Assembly: GCF_018687715.1 (NCBI RefSeq) | Contig: NC_056762.1 | Coordinates: 31,422,864 to 31,486,863 of the forward strand | Source of the DNA: Carya illinoinensis | Lineage: Eukaryota > Streptophyta > Magnoliopsida > Fagales > Juglandaceae | DNA: 64,000 nt | Direction of reading: 5' to 3' | Shown here: piece by piece, positions 34,501 through 43,927 of the stretch | Numbering within the stretch: position 1 is the stretch's first letter | How the letters are laid out: each line of letters begins with the position of its first letter | Position numbers and translations under genes: made by a program | Notes under the pieces: generated by a model | What the model was told of the DNA's origin: nothing | The model's database searches: none | Seen by the model: only the letters and a program-made list of their open reading frames with translations

Positions 34501-35376
34501 AAATTTGTGAAAGATCATCCAGTAGAACAAATTTTGGGAGAACCTTCACAAGGTGTAAGTACTTGATCATCTCTTAGAAATATTTGCAATCATACTGCTT
34601 TTCTATCTCAAATTGAACCCAAAAATATTGATGACGCACTTCTTGATGAATCTTGGATTTTAGCTATGCAAGAAGAGTTGAATCAATTTGAAAGAAATGA
34701 TGTTTGGACACTTGTTCCTAGACCCAAAAATCATACTATTATTGGAACAAAATGGGTTTTTAGAAACAAGAAAAATGAGTCCGGAGTCATTACTAGAAAT
34801 AAGGCTCGACTTGTAGCCCAAGGTTTTAATCAATAAGAAGGAATCGATTATGATGAGACATATGCACCTGTCGCAAGATTAGAAGCTATTCGAATGCTAC
34901 TTGCATATGCTTGTTATAAAGATTTCAAACTTTTTCAAATGGATGTTAAAAGTGCTTTCTTAAATGGTTTTATAAATGAAGAGGTATATGTTGAGCAACC
35001 TCCAGGTTTTGAAAATCATATTTCCCCAAATCATGTTTTCAAACTCACAAAAGTTCTATATGGACTTAAACAAGCTCCTAGAGCTTGGTATGAGAGACTC
35101 AGTAGTTTCTTAATTGAAAAAGATTTTTCAAGAGGAAAAATCGACACAACTCTTTTCATTAAATATGAAAATGATGATATTCTTTTGATTCAGATTTATG
35201 TTGATGATATAATATTCGGTGCTACTAATGAAAATATGTGTCAAGTTTTTGCTAAGACTATGCAGGAAGAATTTGAGATGAGCATGATGGGAAAACTTAC
35301 ATTCTTTCTCGGATTGCAAATAAAGCAAACAAAAAGTGGGACATTCATCAATCAAAATATATTAAGGAATTACTGA
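34501..35376 (+). pseudogene. Sirevirus-type reverse transcriptase
   Basis: In the same frame as integrase, with premature TGA (34564-34566) and TAA (34834-34836); both look like C to T changes in CGA and CAA. Motifs: [74 protein letters not shown] and the catalytic YVDD. The frame is lost near 35350 by a 1-bp deletion; the RNase H part continues one frame over. Without the lesions this is a full-length copia RT. Confidence 0.88.
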
Positions 35377-36146
35377 AGAAGTTTGGAATGGAAAATGCTA
35401 AGGAAATTGGAACACCAATGAGCCCATCAACTAAACTTGATAAAGATGAATCCGGTAAGCCAGTTGACTCGAAGATATATCGAGGTATGATTGGTAGCTT
35501 ATTATATTTAACAGCCAGTAGACCAGATATTATGTTTAGTGTGTGCTTATGTGCACGCTTTCAATCATTTCCAAAAGAATCACATTTAATTGCAGTTAAG
35601 CGCATTCTTAGATATCTTAGTGGTACAATTAACCTAGGGTTATGGTACCCTAAGCACACATTTTTTGATCTAATCAACTACACAGATGCAGATTATGCTG
35701 ATTGTAAAATAGATCGAAAAAGCACTAGTGGAGCATGTCATTTCTTAGGTCATGCACTAGTTTCCTGGTTTAATAAAAAACAAAATTCTGTTGCACTATC
35801 TACTGCTGAGGCAGAATATGTTGCTGCGGGTAGTTGTTGTGCTCAAGTTCTCTACATGAAGCAACAACTTGAAGATTTTAAACTCATATATAATCACATT
35901 CCAATCAAATGTGATAATACAAGTGCTATAAATCTTTCAAAGAACCCAATACAACATTCTAGAACTAAGCATATTGAAATAAGATATCATTTTCTTCGAG
36001 ATCATGTGCAGAAAGGCGATATAGTACTAGAATTTACAAACGCACACGATCAATTAGCAGATATTTTCACAAAACCTTTACCAGAAGATAGATTATGTAT
36101 GATCAGAAGAGAAATAGGTATGATGCATGCTATGAATATCTCTTAA
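35377..36146 (+). pseudogene. Sirevirus-type RNase H and pol C-terminus
   Basis: After the frameshift near 35350 the sequence continues as [27 protein letters not shown] and AVKRILRYLSGT. The RNase H domain follows: YTDADYADCKIDRKSTSG (first Asp), LSTAEAEYVAAGSC (Glu), CDNTSAINLSKNP (Asp) and the terminal HIEIRYHFLRD. It ends in LADIFTKPLPEDRL, the conserved end of copia pol, at 36146. All catalytic acids are visible. Confidence 0.88.
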
Positions 36147-36194
36147 AAGATAGACTAGAGTCAATAAAAATAGAGATAGATTTTTTAAATACTT

Positions 36195-36632
36195 TTACAT
36201 AAACTTGAGATTCTTAGCCTCATGTTTGAGACGCTCATTCTCTTCATACAATATCATGTCATTCTTGTCCATGGGAACTGGTAAGCGAAATGAAGAATTT
36301 AAGAAAAATTTTAACTGTTTATTCTTCTGCCAAATGATTCCTTCTCTTGTGTGAGACTCTTGAACAATTCGTTGAAGTACAACAATTTGTTCTTTGAGCT
36401 TTTCAACTTCATGATTTTTGGCTTGTAGCCGCTGAGAAAAAGCAACAATAGAGGAAGAGTAGCGAGTCCCAAGACTCACCAAGTCATAAATAGCATCAAA
36501 ATCTGACTTATTAGTCAGATTATTATTTTTCTGCTGCAACATAGCACCAATGGTAGCTGCAGAAAGGACAGGAGGTTGAGATGCAGAATGCCTCATTGAT
36601 GGATCTAGAGAAATGTTAGAAGAATGAGCCAT
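36195..36632 (-). CDS. Antisense coiled-coil ORF A in the Sirevirus-type element
   Basis: Lies on the strand opposite pol, 48 bp past the pol stop. From the ATG at 36632 it gives 145 residues starting MAHSSNISLDPS. The open frame extends upstream to 36767, but this Met aligns with the start of ORF B. Residues about 70-110 are a heptad-like coiled coil (RLQAKNHEVEKLKEQIVVLQ). The order of features matches ORF B: Ser/Pro-rich N-terminus, a block ending RYSSSIVAFSQRL (ORF B: QYAASVTIMSRRL), then coiled coil. A TATA box lies 104-112 bp upstream. No database family is recognised. An element-encoded accessory protein or a captured host gene is possible. Confidence 0.5.
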   Translation of the reverse strand: MAHSSNISLDPSMRHSASQPPVLSAATIGAMLQQKNNNLTNKSDFDAIYDLVSLGTRYSSSIVAFSQRLQAKNHEVEKLKEQIVVLQRIVQESHTREGIIWQKNKQLKFFLNSSFRLPVPMDKNDMILYEENERLKHEAKNLKFM

Positions 36633-36734
36633 TGAGAAAAGAATAGAAAGCTTAAAACGAGAATGTTGAATGAATGCAGATGAGTTATAGAGATGAGAAG
36701 AAAACTTGATGCGGATTGGATGAACTTCAGGACT

Positions 36735-36745
36735 GATTTTATAGG
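36735..36745 (-). promoter_or_regulatory. TATA box of antisense ORF A
   Basis: The minus strand reads CCTATAAAATC, about 105 bp before the ATG at 36632, leaving a leader of about 75 nt. Confidence 0.5.
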
Positions 36746-36875
36746 GATAGCATAAAGAATAAGACAAACTATTGTCTCTTCAAATCTTATTTAGTCAAAA
36801 GAAATACAAGATATGCTGGACACACATTGTTAAAAGTTTTCTTACTAAGCCAGCGAGATTAACAGTAGATTGTCC

Positions 36876-37328
36876 CTATTTTTCTAGTAAACGATGAACC
36901 TCTGCTGTTATTTGCCGATGTTGACCTTGTATCTGAATCCTTTCTCGTTCCAGCTCCTCTATTCGTGGTTGCAGATCATGAGCATACCAATTTGCAAATT
37001 TTTTCAACTCTTGGTTTTCTTGCTTTAGCCTTTTATTTTCACTATCCTTATTAGCAAGCTTCTGTCGTAATTCAGATATTTGCATGTTAAGATGAACAAT
37101 CTCACTCACCCTCGCCATTAACCTCCGAGACATGATCGTAACAGAGGCAGCATATTGACTACTGAGCATTCTTGATTCTGCAATAATCTCAGAATCAGCC
37201 TTACTAGAAAAACGGTTCTCTGCTCCTATCATGGTATTGACGGCCTCAGGAGAGAAGATTGATGATTGATGCGTCAAGGGTTCCTGATTCAAGTTTGGAA
37301 CATTAGTGGAAGAGAATTGCTCAGCCAT
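36876..37328 (-). CDS. Antisense coiled-coil ORF B in the Sirevirus-type element
   Basis: 150 residues starting MAEQFSSTNVPN, uninterrupted. After a Ser/Pro/Gln-rich N-terminus (1-30) comes a helical block (QYAASVTIMSRRLMARVSE, about 59-77) and a long coiled coil to the C-terminus with heptads such as LANKDSENKRLKQENQELKK (about 91-110) and ERERIQIQGQHRQ. It resembles ORF A over about 90 residues without large gaps, suggesting tandem duplication. A TATA box lies about 80-90 bp upstream. It lies between RNase H and the polypurine tract, where some Sirevirus elements carry a sense env-like gene. Function unknown. Confidence 0.5.
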   Translation of the reverse strand: MAEQFSSTNVPNLNQEPLTHQSSIFSPEAVNTMIGAENRFSSKADSEIIAESRMLSSQYAASVTIMSRRLMARVSEIVHLNMQISELRQKLANKDSENKRLKQENQELKKFANWYAHDLQPRIEELERERIQIQGQHRQITAEVHRLLEK

Positions 37329-37405
37329 TCTATCGTTGTGTAAAAATAGAACTTAGGTCAAGAAGCGATGTATTTTTTGGCATCCGATAGATGAAAATGC
37401 TCTTT

Positions 37406-37416
37406 TTTTTTATAGA
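37406..37416 (-). promoter_or_regulatory. TATA box of antisense ORF B
   Basis: The minus strand reads TTCTATAAAAA, about 80-90 bp before the ATG at 37328, mirroring the arrangement at ORF A. Confidence 0.5.
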
Positions 37417-37608
37417 AACTCAGAGCCTTCAATCACGTTTGTCAACAACATCAGGCGATTGTTTAAATCTCCAGCACTAAATTCATAGAGTTAGGCCTTG
37501 AGACTTTGCAGCATTTGTCGGGTCACGGACGGCTCCTTTTTCAACTATCTACAGTGACTATTAAACGCATCGTTTTCTTCAATCCATTTACTTGCTGCCG
37601 ATCCTTTT

Positions 37609-37802
37609 TAATGATGCCAAAAGGGGGAGAAGTTTTAGACTAGAACATTAATATTGTTTAAATTGCTAAACTTGTTATATATGCTTGGAATTATATTTAT
37701 ACTTTTACTTGAAAAACTAACGCATATTTTCAGGGGCAGTTTAAGTATTAATACAGGTTTCAAGTTCTATCAAGTATTTGTCATCATCAAAAAGGGGGAG
37801 AT
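37609..37802 (+). other. Duplicated polypurine tracts of the Sirevirus-type element
   Basis: Two related tracts: AATGATGCCAAAAGGGGGAGA (37609-37629) and TCATCATCAAAAAGGGGGAGA (37781-37801), the second abutting the 3' LTR. Multiple polypurine tracts are a described Sirevirus feature. Confidence 0.8.
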
Positions 37803-39207
37803 TGTTGAACCCAAGGTTTCAAGTTTCATGTGATTATAAATTTACACATGGATTTTGATGATAACAAATGAATTCAAAGAATAAAGGAGTTTCAAGCTCA
37901 AGTTGTCCACACAATGGAGTCAAGCACATCAAAGAACCAAGCATGAGCAAGAAGAAAACAAGTTCACATTAAAGTCATAGAGTAATGTTATAAATCTCTT
38001 AAAATTCGAAATTAGGATTAATGCTCAAAATTAATATTTTATCATAAAACATTAAAATACATTTTCCACATGTGCATGAATATTTTTGAAAATTAAATTT
38101 GAAAATTTTGAAAGATGATTGATTGTCATCTTTTACATGTACATGCCTTGATTAAAGGGTTGAACTTTGAAAATATTAAAGATGATTGATTGTCATTTTT
38201 TACATGTGCATGCCTTGATTAAAGGGTTGAACTTTGAAAATATTAAAGATGATTGATTGTCATCTTTCACATGTACATATTTTATTTGAATATTTTCAAA
38301 AGTGATTGATGCTTTTTTAGACTTATACAAAAGGTAGATGATTTTGTTTGAAAATTTTGAAAAGTAAAGTGTGCTCCTTTTGTCATATACAAAAAGTAAA
38401 AGATTAGGTTTGAATTTTTTGAAAAGGAAAGTGTGCTTCTTTTGTCATATACCAAAAGTAAAATATTAGGTTTGATTTTTTTTAAAAAGTGAATGATGTT
38501 GTCTTTGACAATTGAAAAAGAAGAACCTTTTATTTGAATTTTTTGAAAAAGTGAATGATGTTGTTTTTGACATGTGAATCTTTTTTAATTTGAATATGAA
38601 GTCTCATATGCCTATAAATAGATCATTTGAGAGCTTCACATTCACAACACCAAGAGCATACAACATTCATTCAAAGCTTTCATTCTCTCTTCTCTAAGCA
38701 TTGAGCCTTAATCTTTGTTCATTTTGAGAGATATAGTTTGCGCTGTATTATTCTTATTTCACTCATTGAGGAGTGTTTTCTGATAACCTACCCACTATCA
38801 GCTCTTGTATCAGAAAAAGGGTGTATATAACCCTTATGCATGTAGAAAGTATTTTACACGGGGAATAGTTGAATCACCACGTGTAAGGTGATTGCAAGTG
38901 TAGAGGGTGTTCTACACGGATCCTTTGTACCGGTGTTGTTTAAAAGTGTAATAGGTTTCTATCTCCACCTGAAGGAGGTTGAATAGTGAATTTGGGAATC
39001 CTCAAGGAGTAGCTTGAGGCGAGGATGTAGGCAGTGGGGCCGAACCTCGTTAACATACTGAGTTTGCTTCTCTCTTACCCTTACTCTTTATATTTATTGT
39101 TATTTCATATTTTGTTTATATTTTATATTATATATTTGATTTATAATTGTTATTTTTTTCATACAACTCAATTCACCCCCCCTCTTATGTTAGTCATCTG
39201 GGCAACA
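37803..39207 (+). repeat. 3' LTR of the nested Sirevirus-type element
   Basis: 1405 bp, matching 29780-31122, but with a 62-bp tandem duplication (38359-38420 and 38421-38482) that is single in the 5' LTR. Differences from the 5' LTR are mostly transitions. Confidence 0.92.
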
Positions 39208-39395
39208 CCCTCCTTGTGGCGGCCAAGGACCCCCTGTTATGGCCAAGGTCCTCCTGGTTGTGGCCAAGGCCCTGTCTGCTGTGGCCTAAAATTCTGCTGC
39301 ATAAACTCCGTCATCTGCCGTATTGCTTGGGCTATGGAGTCATCTCTTGATGTATTGTCCCGTGGCTCCTGAGTAGACTTCCTTGGTCTCACCAT
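39208..39395 (-). pseudogene. Chromovirus gag N-terminus, severed by the copia insertion
   Basis: From the ATG at 39395 it reads MVRPRKSTQEPRDNTS, then DDSIAQAIRQMTEFMQQNF, then GPWPQPGG-type repeats. A TAA and a 1-bp frame change occur within the repeats near 39240. The CCCTC duplication marks the insertion point; the gag continues at 29779. Confidence 0.8.
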
Positions 39396-39672
39396 TTTTC
39401 CTGCCACCACAACCTTTGACCCCCTTTAAGAAAACAAAAACAAATAAAACCAACAACAAACAAAAACAAAAAGCAAAGACCAACACCAAATAACAAGAAA
39501 CAAAAAGAAACCAGCTTGCAAAAACATAACTAAATAAATAAAAACACGCAAACAAGCTCAAACAAATAAAACAAATCAAATAACAACTTTACTTAACATA
39601 ATTTTTAAAACACAACCTTAAAAACATTTTGGTACTACCTACGGGACATGTGGTTTTACTCAGAGCCAAACC
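39396..39672 (-). other. Chromovirus 5' leader
   Basis: Untranslated stretch between the primer-binding site and gag; on the minus strand it is GT/T-rich (AAAC repeats on the plus strand). No feature beyond that. Confidence 0.6.
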
Positions 39673-39684
39673 GCTCTGATACCA
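39673..39684 (-). other. Chromovirus primer-binding site
   Basis: The minus strand reads TGGTATCAGAGC, two bases after the LTR end ...GGCGTCACA; initiator-Met tRNA complement. Confidence 0.85.
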
Positions 39685-39686
39685 CC

Positions 39687-41599
39687 TGTGACGCCCTCAA
39701 ATCTCCATGCACGGACACGGGAAAATCGAGATGTCCGGATGATGAGATCACGGGTCATCACCCTATCGACGTGTGCCAAGTGTGTGTATAAGCGACGAAT
39801 GTGCACGAGAAATACGCAGCGAAAAGTAAGTCAATAACTAAGTACCATAATTTTTCTTGTTTAATACAAAGCTGTTCCACACATACATAAATAAATATTA
39901 CAAGACACAAACATAATTTTAAACTAAATACAAAGCATAAACTTCAGCACCCCGGCGGAGCCGCATCCTCGGGCTCAGCCTCCTTCTCCTCATCCTCGAT
40001 CTCTACACCAAAATCTACGGTACCAAAAATGGTAACGCAGGTAAGTAAAATCCAAACACTACCAGATAAAAACATATAGAACTCAAACAATATTCATGAA
40101 GTGATGCCAATGCACAAAACCCATAAAATCATATTTTTCCACACACGCCAAAAATTTCATTTGGCCCAAAAACATAACCTTTCCAAATATCAAGCCAAAA
40201 GTCACATTTGGCCCATATCAAACTCAAACCGTTTACCAATTAAACCGTATGCACCATGACCTCCCCTAGGGGTCATCCGCACACCCTGGCTCTAGTGCCA
40301 CACCGCAGGTAACGATCACGCATGTGACACCTAAACGAGCGATGCCCAGTTCCGCGCCCCGTCGTCGTCCAGCGACAACTCAGGGGACGTCACTCAGTTT
40401 ATTACGCTCCCGAGTGACTAGAGAAGCTCCACCGGAATAATACTCCATCCCGGCTTGGGGTCGTGATACACACGCACCCGAAAACCATTTACGCCAATAA
40501 AATGGGATTTTCTTGATTAAAAAAAATGCACATAAACACAATATGCAACTCACGCCTCATGGCTCAAAAAATCAAGCAATCACAAACAAGCAAAACCAAG
40601 CACTCCGTCCTCAATCCATCCGACCCCCGAACTCTTCGGACTCAGTTCGGAATCAGCCAACTAACAACAATTAATTATTGAATGAGAAAAATATATTTAA
40701 ATCTAAAAGTAGGGTTTGGAAAATACTTACAGCGCTATATGGTATTTTTAGAAAACACGCGGCGTTGCAAACGACGGAAGGAAAGCAACGTAACAGTGAA
40801 ATTTCACTGTGGCCGTGGGTTGTAAAATACCCACTTTTGAACGGGGACAAACCAAGGCTCGGGACTGATGGGGAAGGGTCTAAGGATGTTTATGAAGCTA
40901 GTGGAAGTGGAGTTTGGCCGTGGGTGGCGGCGGAAACGGCGGAGGAAGGGCCGAAATGCCCAAAACAGAAACTAGCTCGTGGGAGCTGTTCCGGTGACTG
41001 TTAGAGGCCAGAAATGGGTGGGTTAGGACGGCAAGGAGTCGGTGATGAAGTGGTGAAGAGGTGGTGGCCGGAGGTGGAGCGACAGTGGCAGATGGGAGCA
41101 AAAATCCGTGAGGCTTGCTGGGCTTTTTCTGGCCAAACGGCGGCTCCGTTGGCGTTGAAAATTGGTGGGGTGGTTCACCGAAAGGAGGGGAAGATTTTGG
41201 TGGGGGTGGTGTGCCGCACGGTGGTCGGAAGCGGTGGGTCTGGGCAGAAAAAGCTTCCGGCGTGGGAGAGGAGAGAGAGAGAGACGAACGGGGGGGTATC
41301 GCGCGGGAAGGGGAGGGAAAAGGAAGAAAAAAAAAAAGAAAGAAAAGAGAAAAAGAGAAAAATGAAAAAGGGAAAAGAAAAGATGGAGGGAAGAAATGAG
41401 GTCCAATCCTCACTCCGGAAACCAAAACAGATCTGCCGAAAACGACATTAAAAACCGTAAAACGACTAAATAAATTAAACACCGCATCAAATAAATAAAA
41501 ACCAATTAAAATACATTAATTTAAAATAAATAAACCAATATATTTATTAAATTAAAAACAACACTTTAGTGAAAATACACGTAAAAGCGGATCATCACA
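39687..41599 (-). repeat. 5' LTR of the chromovirus
   Basis: 1913 bp; on the plus strand starts TGTGACGCCCTCAAATC and ends GGATCATCACA. It lacks the 125-bp segment seen in the 3' LTR and has an additional short piece near 39708-39740. Confidence 0.92.
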
Positions 41600-43512
41600 T
41601 CATAAATTTTATAGTCAAGCCCAAGAAGTGAATAGGGTTAAGTGGTTAGAAAGGAGTAGGTTGAAACCAAAAAAGGCATCAAGGGTTGGAATTTACTCGT
41701 AGTCTTTCTATCTGTTGGATTAAAAAAAACATAATCTAATAATTACGACTAAGCCCCCGTTTGGATTTAGACAATATTTCATCTCATCTCATAATTACAA
41801 CTTTTTCATATTTTCACACAAAATATAATAAAAAATTTAACATTTTCAAATTCTAAAACAATAATAATATTAAAAAAATAATATTCTAACAATATTTTTG
41901 TAACGCTTCGGCCCCGGAGGTCCCAGGCGTTAGCTCTTATTACATAATATCAACTCTAATATCACAACTATAAAATCTGAAAAACTCCATAAAATAATAA
42001 TTTATTTGCTCAACCCAAATATCTATGTTCCTTCATAGGGATAACAAAGAAATTCTCAATAAAATAAATTAGAAACTCCCCAAAAACTCGAAAATATCAT
42101 TAACTCAACATAACAAAATAACCAAAAATAAATAATTTATTACCTATGACTCTCAAATAAATACTTGTACTCTCGAACACTTATTTATCTCTGATCATCA
42201 AACCTCTCTAACACTACCTATTCTTGCTCCTCGGCTGAACCATCAAGATTGTCTAAAAATATTATAGAGATAGGGAGTGAGTTATAAATAACTCAGTAAG
42301 TAAAGAACATATACTAGTGTGCAAACATGAACATTTACAAAGTTCAGAATGCAGAACAAAATATTTTTACTTTCAGAATGCAGAATCAGAACATGTTATC
42401 AAAAATATCAGAGTGAAATTTTCAAAAAATATTCTTATTCAAAGTTCCTTTGGCACAACATAACTGAAACATTACATCATAACAAAATTTTATGTTTAAC
42501 CCCCGTGGTAGGGTTGTGCAAATCCCGCAGCCAACATAGTAGAAACAAAATATGAATTTTCCCCTTATTATTCTCAAAACCCCGAATGTGCACACAGGAA
42601 AGACTATGCAGAAAACTGCTTTGCTTCCAAAGTGAGTGCACCAGAAATAGAAAAGTTGGTACTAACCCAAACAGAGCCCACAATTTTACACTCGTGGTAA
42701 GGTCAGAATGGCACGCCAAAGGTTTTCAGAAATTACATCATATCATACCAAAGTGCAAAACATCTTCAAAATAGAACATAATCAAATCACAAAAATATAA
42801 TTTATGCAAAAAAAATTCATATTCACTCTCTTTTGCACAGTTCAAAAATAAAATATCAAAATAAATAACTCATGTCTACTCCAATCATGCCAGAAAATAC
42901 TTTATTCATATATAAAATTTCATGAGTAATTTAGAACAAATAACTAAGGTTGTTTCACATTTCTTTTAATAACAAAACATGCATATTTTTCAAAATTAAC
43001 CATAGTTTATTTCTTTTATGCAAAGTCTAGCATAGGAACCCTGCTTACCTGTAGTTCTTAGCTTCAAAACTTATCCACAACAGTACTAAACAAAAATAAA
43101 TCACCACCTATAAAATAGGACAAGTAATTTGAATAAATCTCCAATTAAATAGTTAACTTGTAATTGTACCTGAAATACTTAATTTAATTCCTCAACGCTA
43201 AAATTCTCTTAACTCTAAATTACCATGATTTTCTAAATTCATCTATATCCACTTAATAAATATTCCATTAAAAATCATCATTATCATGAAATACCAACTT
43301 AACACTATCTACTCAGTACACCTTAACAAGCTTTTAAAATAAAAACTAACCTTAAGAATAAACCCATTCCCAGTTAAGCCCTAAATAATATCAAAACCCC
43401 TTTTAATAAAATAGACCCATCCCAAGCCGAAAGCATTAGACTTTCCAATAGCTTACTTAAGGGGTAAAACCGTAATTTTACCAACTCTTGCATGAAAACC
43501 GAACATTAAAAA

Positions 43513-43717
43513 AGGCCTGTTCATTTTCAAAAAATATCTCATCTTATCTCATCATTATAATTTTCTTAATTCTCACAAAATAAAATAAACAATTCAACCT
43601 TTTTAAATCCTAATATAAAAATAATATTAAAATAATATCTTTTAATAATATTTTATTCTACTTTCAACTTTAATCTCCACCCATCTTATCTTTATCTCAT
43701 TTCTGAAAATAAACAAG
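43513..43717. mobile_element. Second Tourist-like MITE copy within the solo LTR
   Basis: The left end (CCTGTTCATTTTCA...ATCTCATCTTATCTCAT) and reverse-complemented right end (CTTGTTTATTTTCAGAAATGAGAT) match. The interior (AATATTTTATTCTACTTTCAACTT) resembles the MITE halves at 41753 and 45217. Exact ends uncertain. Confidence 0.6.
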
Positions 43718-43843
43718 AAAAGCAACTCAATGTAATAAAAACATTTCTAAAACTAGAAAGTTGAGCGGCGCTTACATACACGAAGACAGGTACCAGCTGG
43801 AAACTGGGCTGTGGTTGAGTCAATGGTGGCAAGCATCTTAATA

Positions 43844-43845
<2 letters not shown>

Positions 43846-43923
<78 letters not shown>
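43846..43923. repeat. (GA)n microsatellite
   Basis: Nearly 40 uninterrupted AG units, within the solo LTR. Length is probably variable between individuals. Confidence 0.95.

Positions 43924-43927
<4 letters not shown>

Larger units (their letters stand above)
29780..39207 (+). mobile_element. Sirevirus-type Ty1/copia retrotransposon nested in the chromovirus gag, TSD CCCTC
   Basis: LTRs 29780-31122 and 37803-39207 are flanked by a perfect duplication CCCTC (29775-29779 and 39208-39212). Order on the plus strand: LTR, PBS, gag with coiled coil and two CCHC knuckles, protease, integrase, reverse transcriptase, RNase H (copia order), two antisense ORFs, polypurine tracts, LTR. The long gag with coiled coil, long LTRs and duplicated polypurine tract with a TGATGxCAAAAGGGGGAGA-type sequence fit the Sirevirus lineage. 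The sense frames carry at least four premature stops and several frameshifts, so it is not autonomous now. Confidence 0.92.
23720..41599 (-). mobile_element. Tekay/Del-type chromovirus (Ty3/Gypsy), TSD TCATA, interrupted by a nested copia
   Basis: LTRs are 39687-41599 (5') and 23720-25746 (3'), flanked by a perfect 5-bp duplication TCATA (23715-23719 and 41600-41604). On the minus strand the order is LTR, primer-binding site TGGTATCAGAGC, gag, protease, reverse transcriptase, integrase with a C-terminal chromodomain-like tail, polypurine tract, LTR. The gag is split by the copia element 29780-39207. Without that insert the element is about 8.4 kb. It is dead: stops, frameshifts and two pol deletions. 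Confidence 0.92.
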
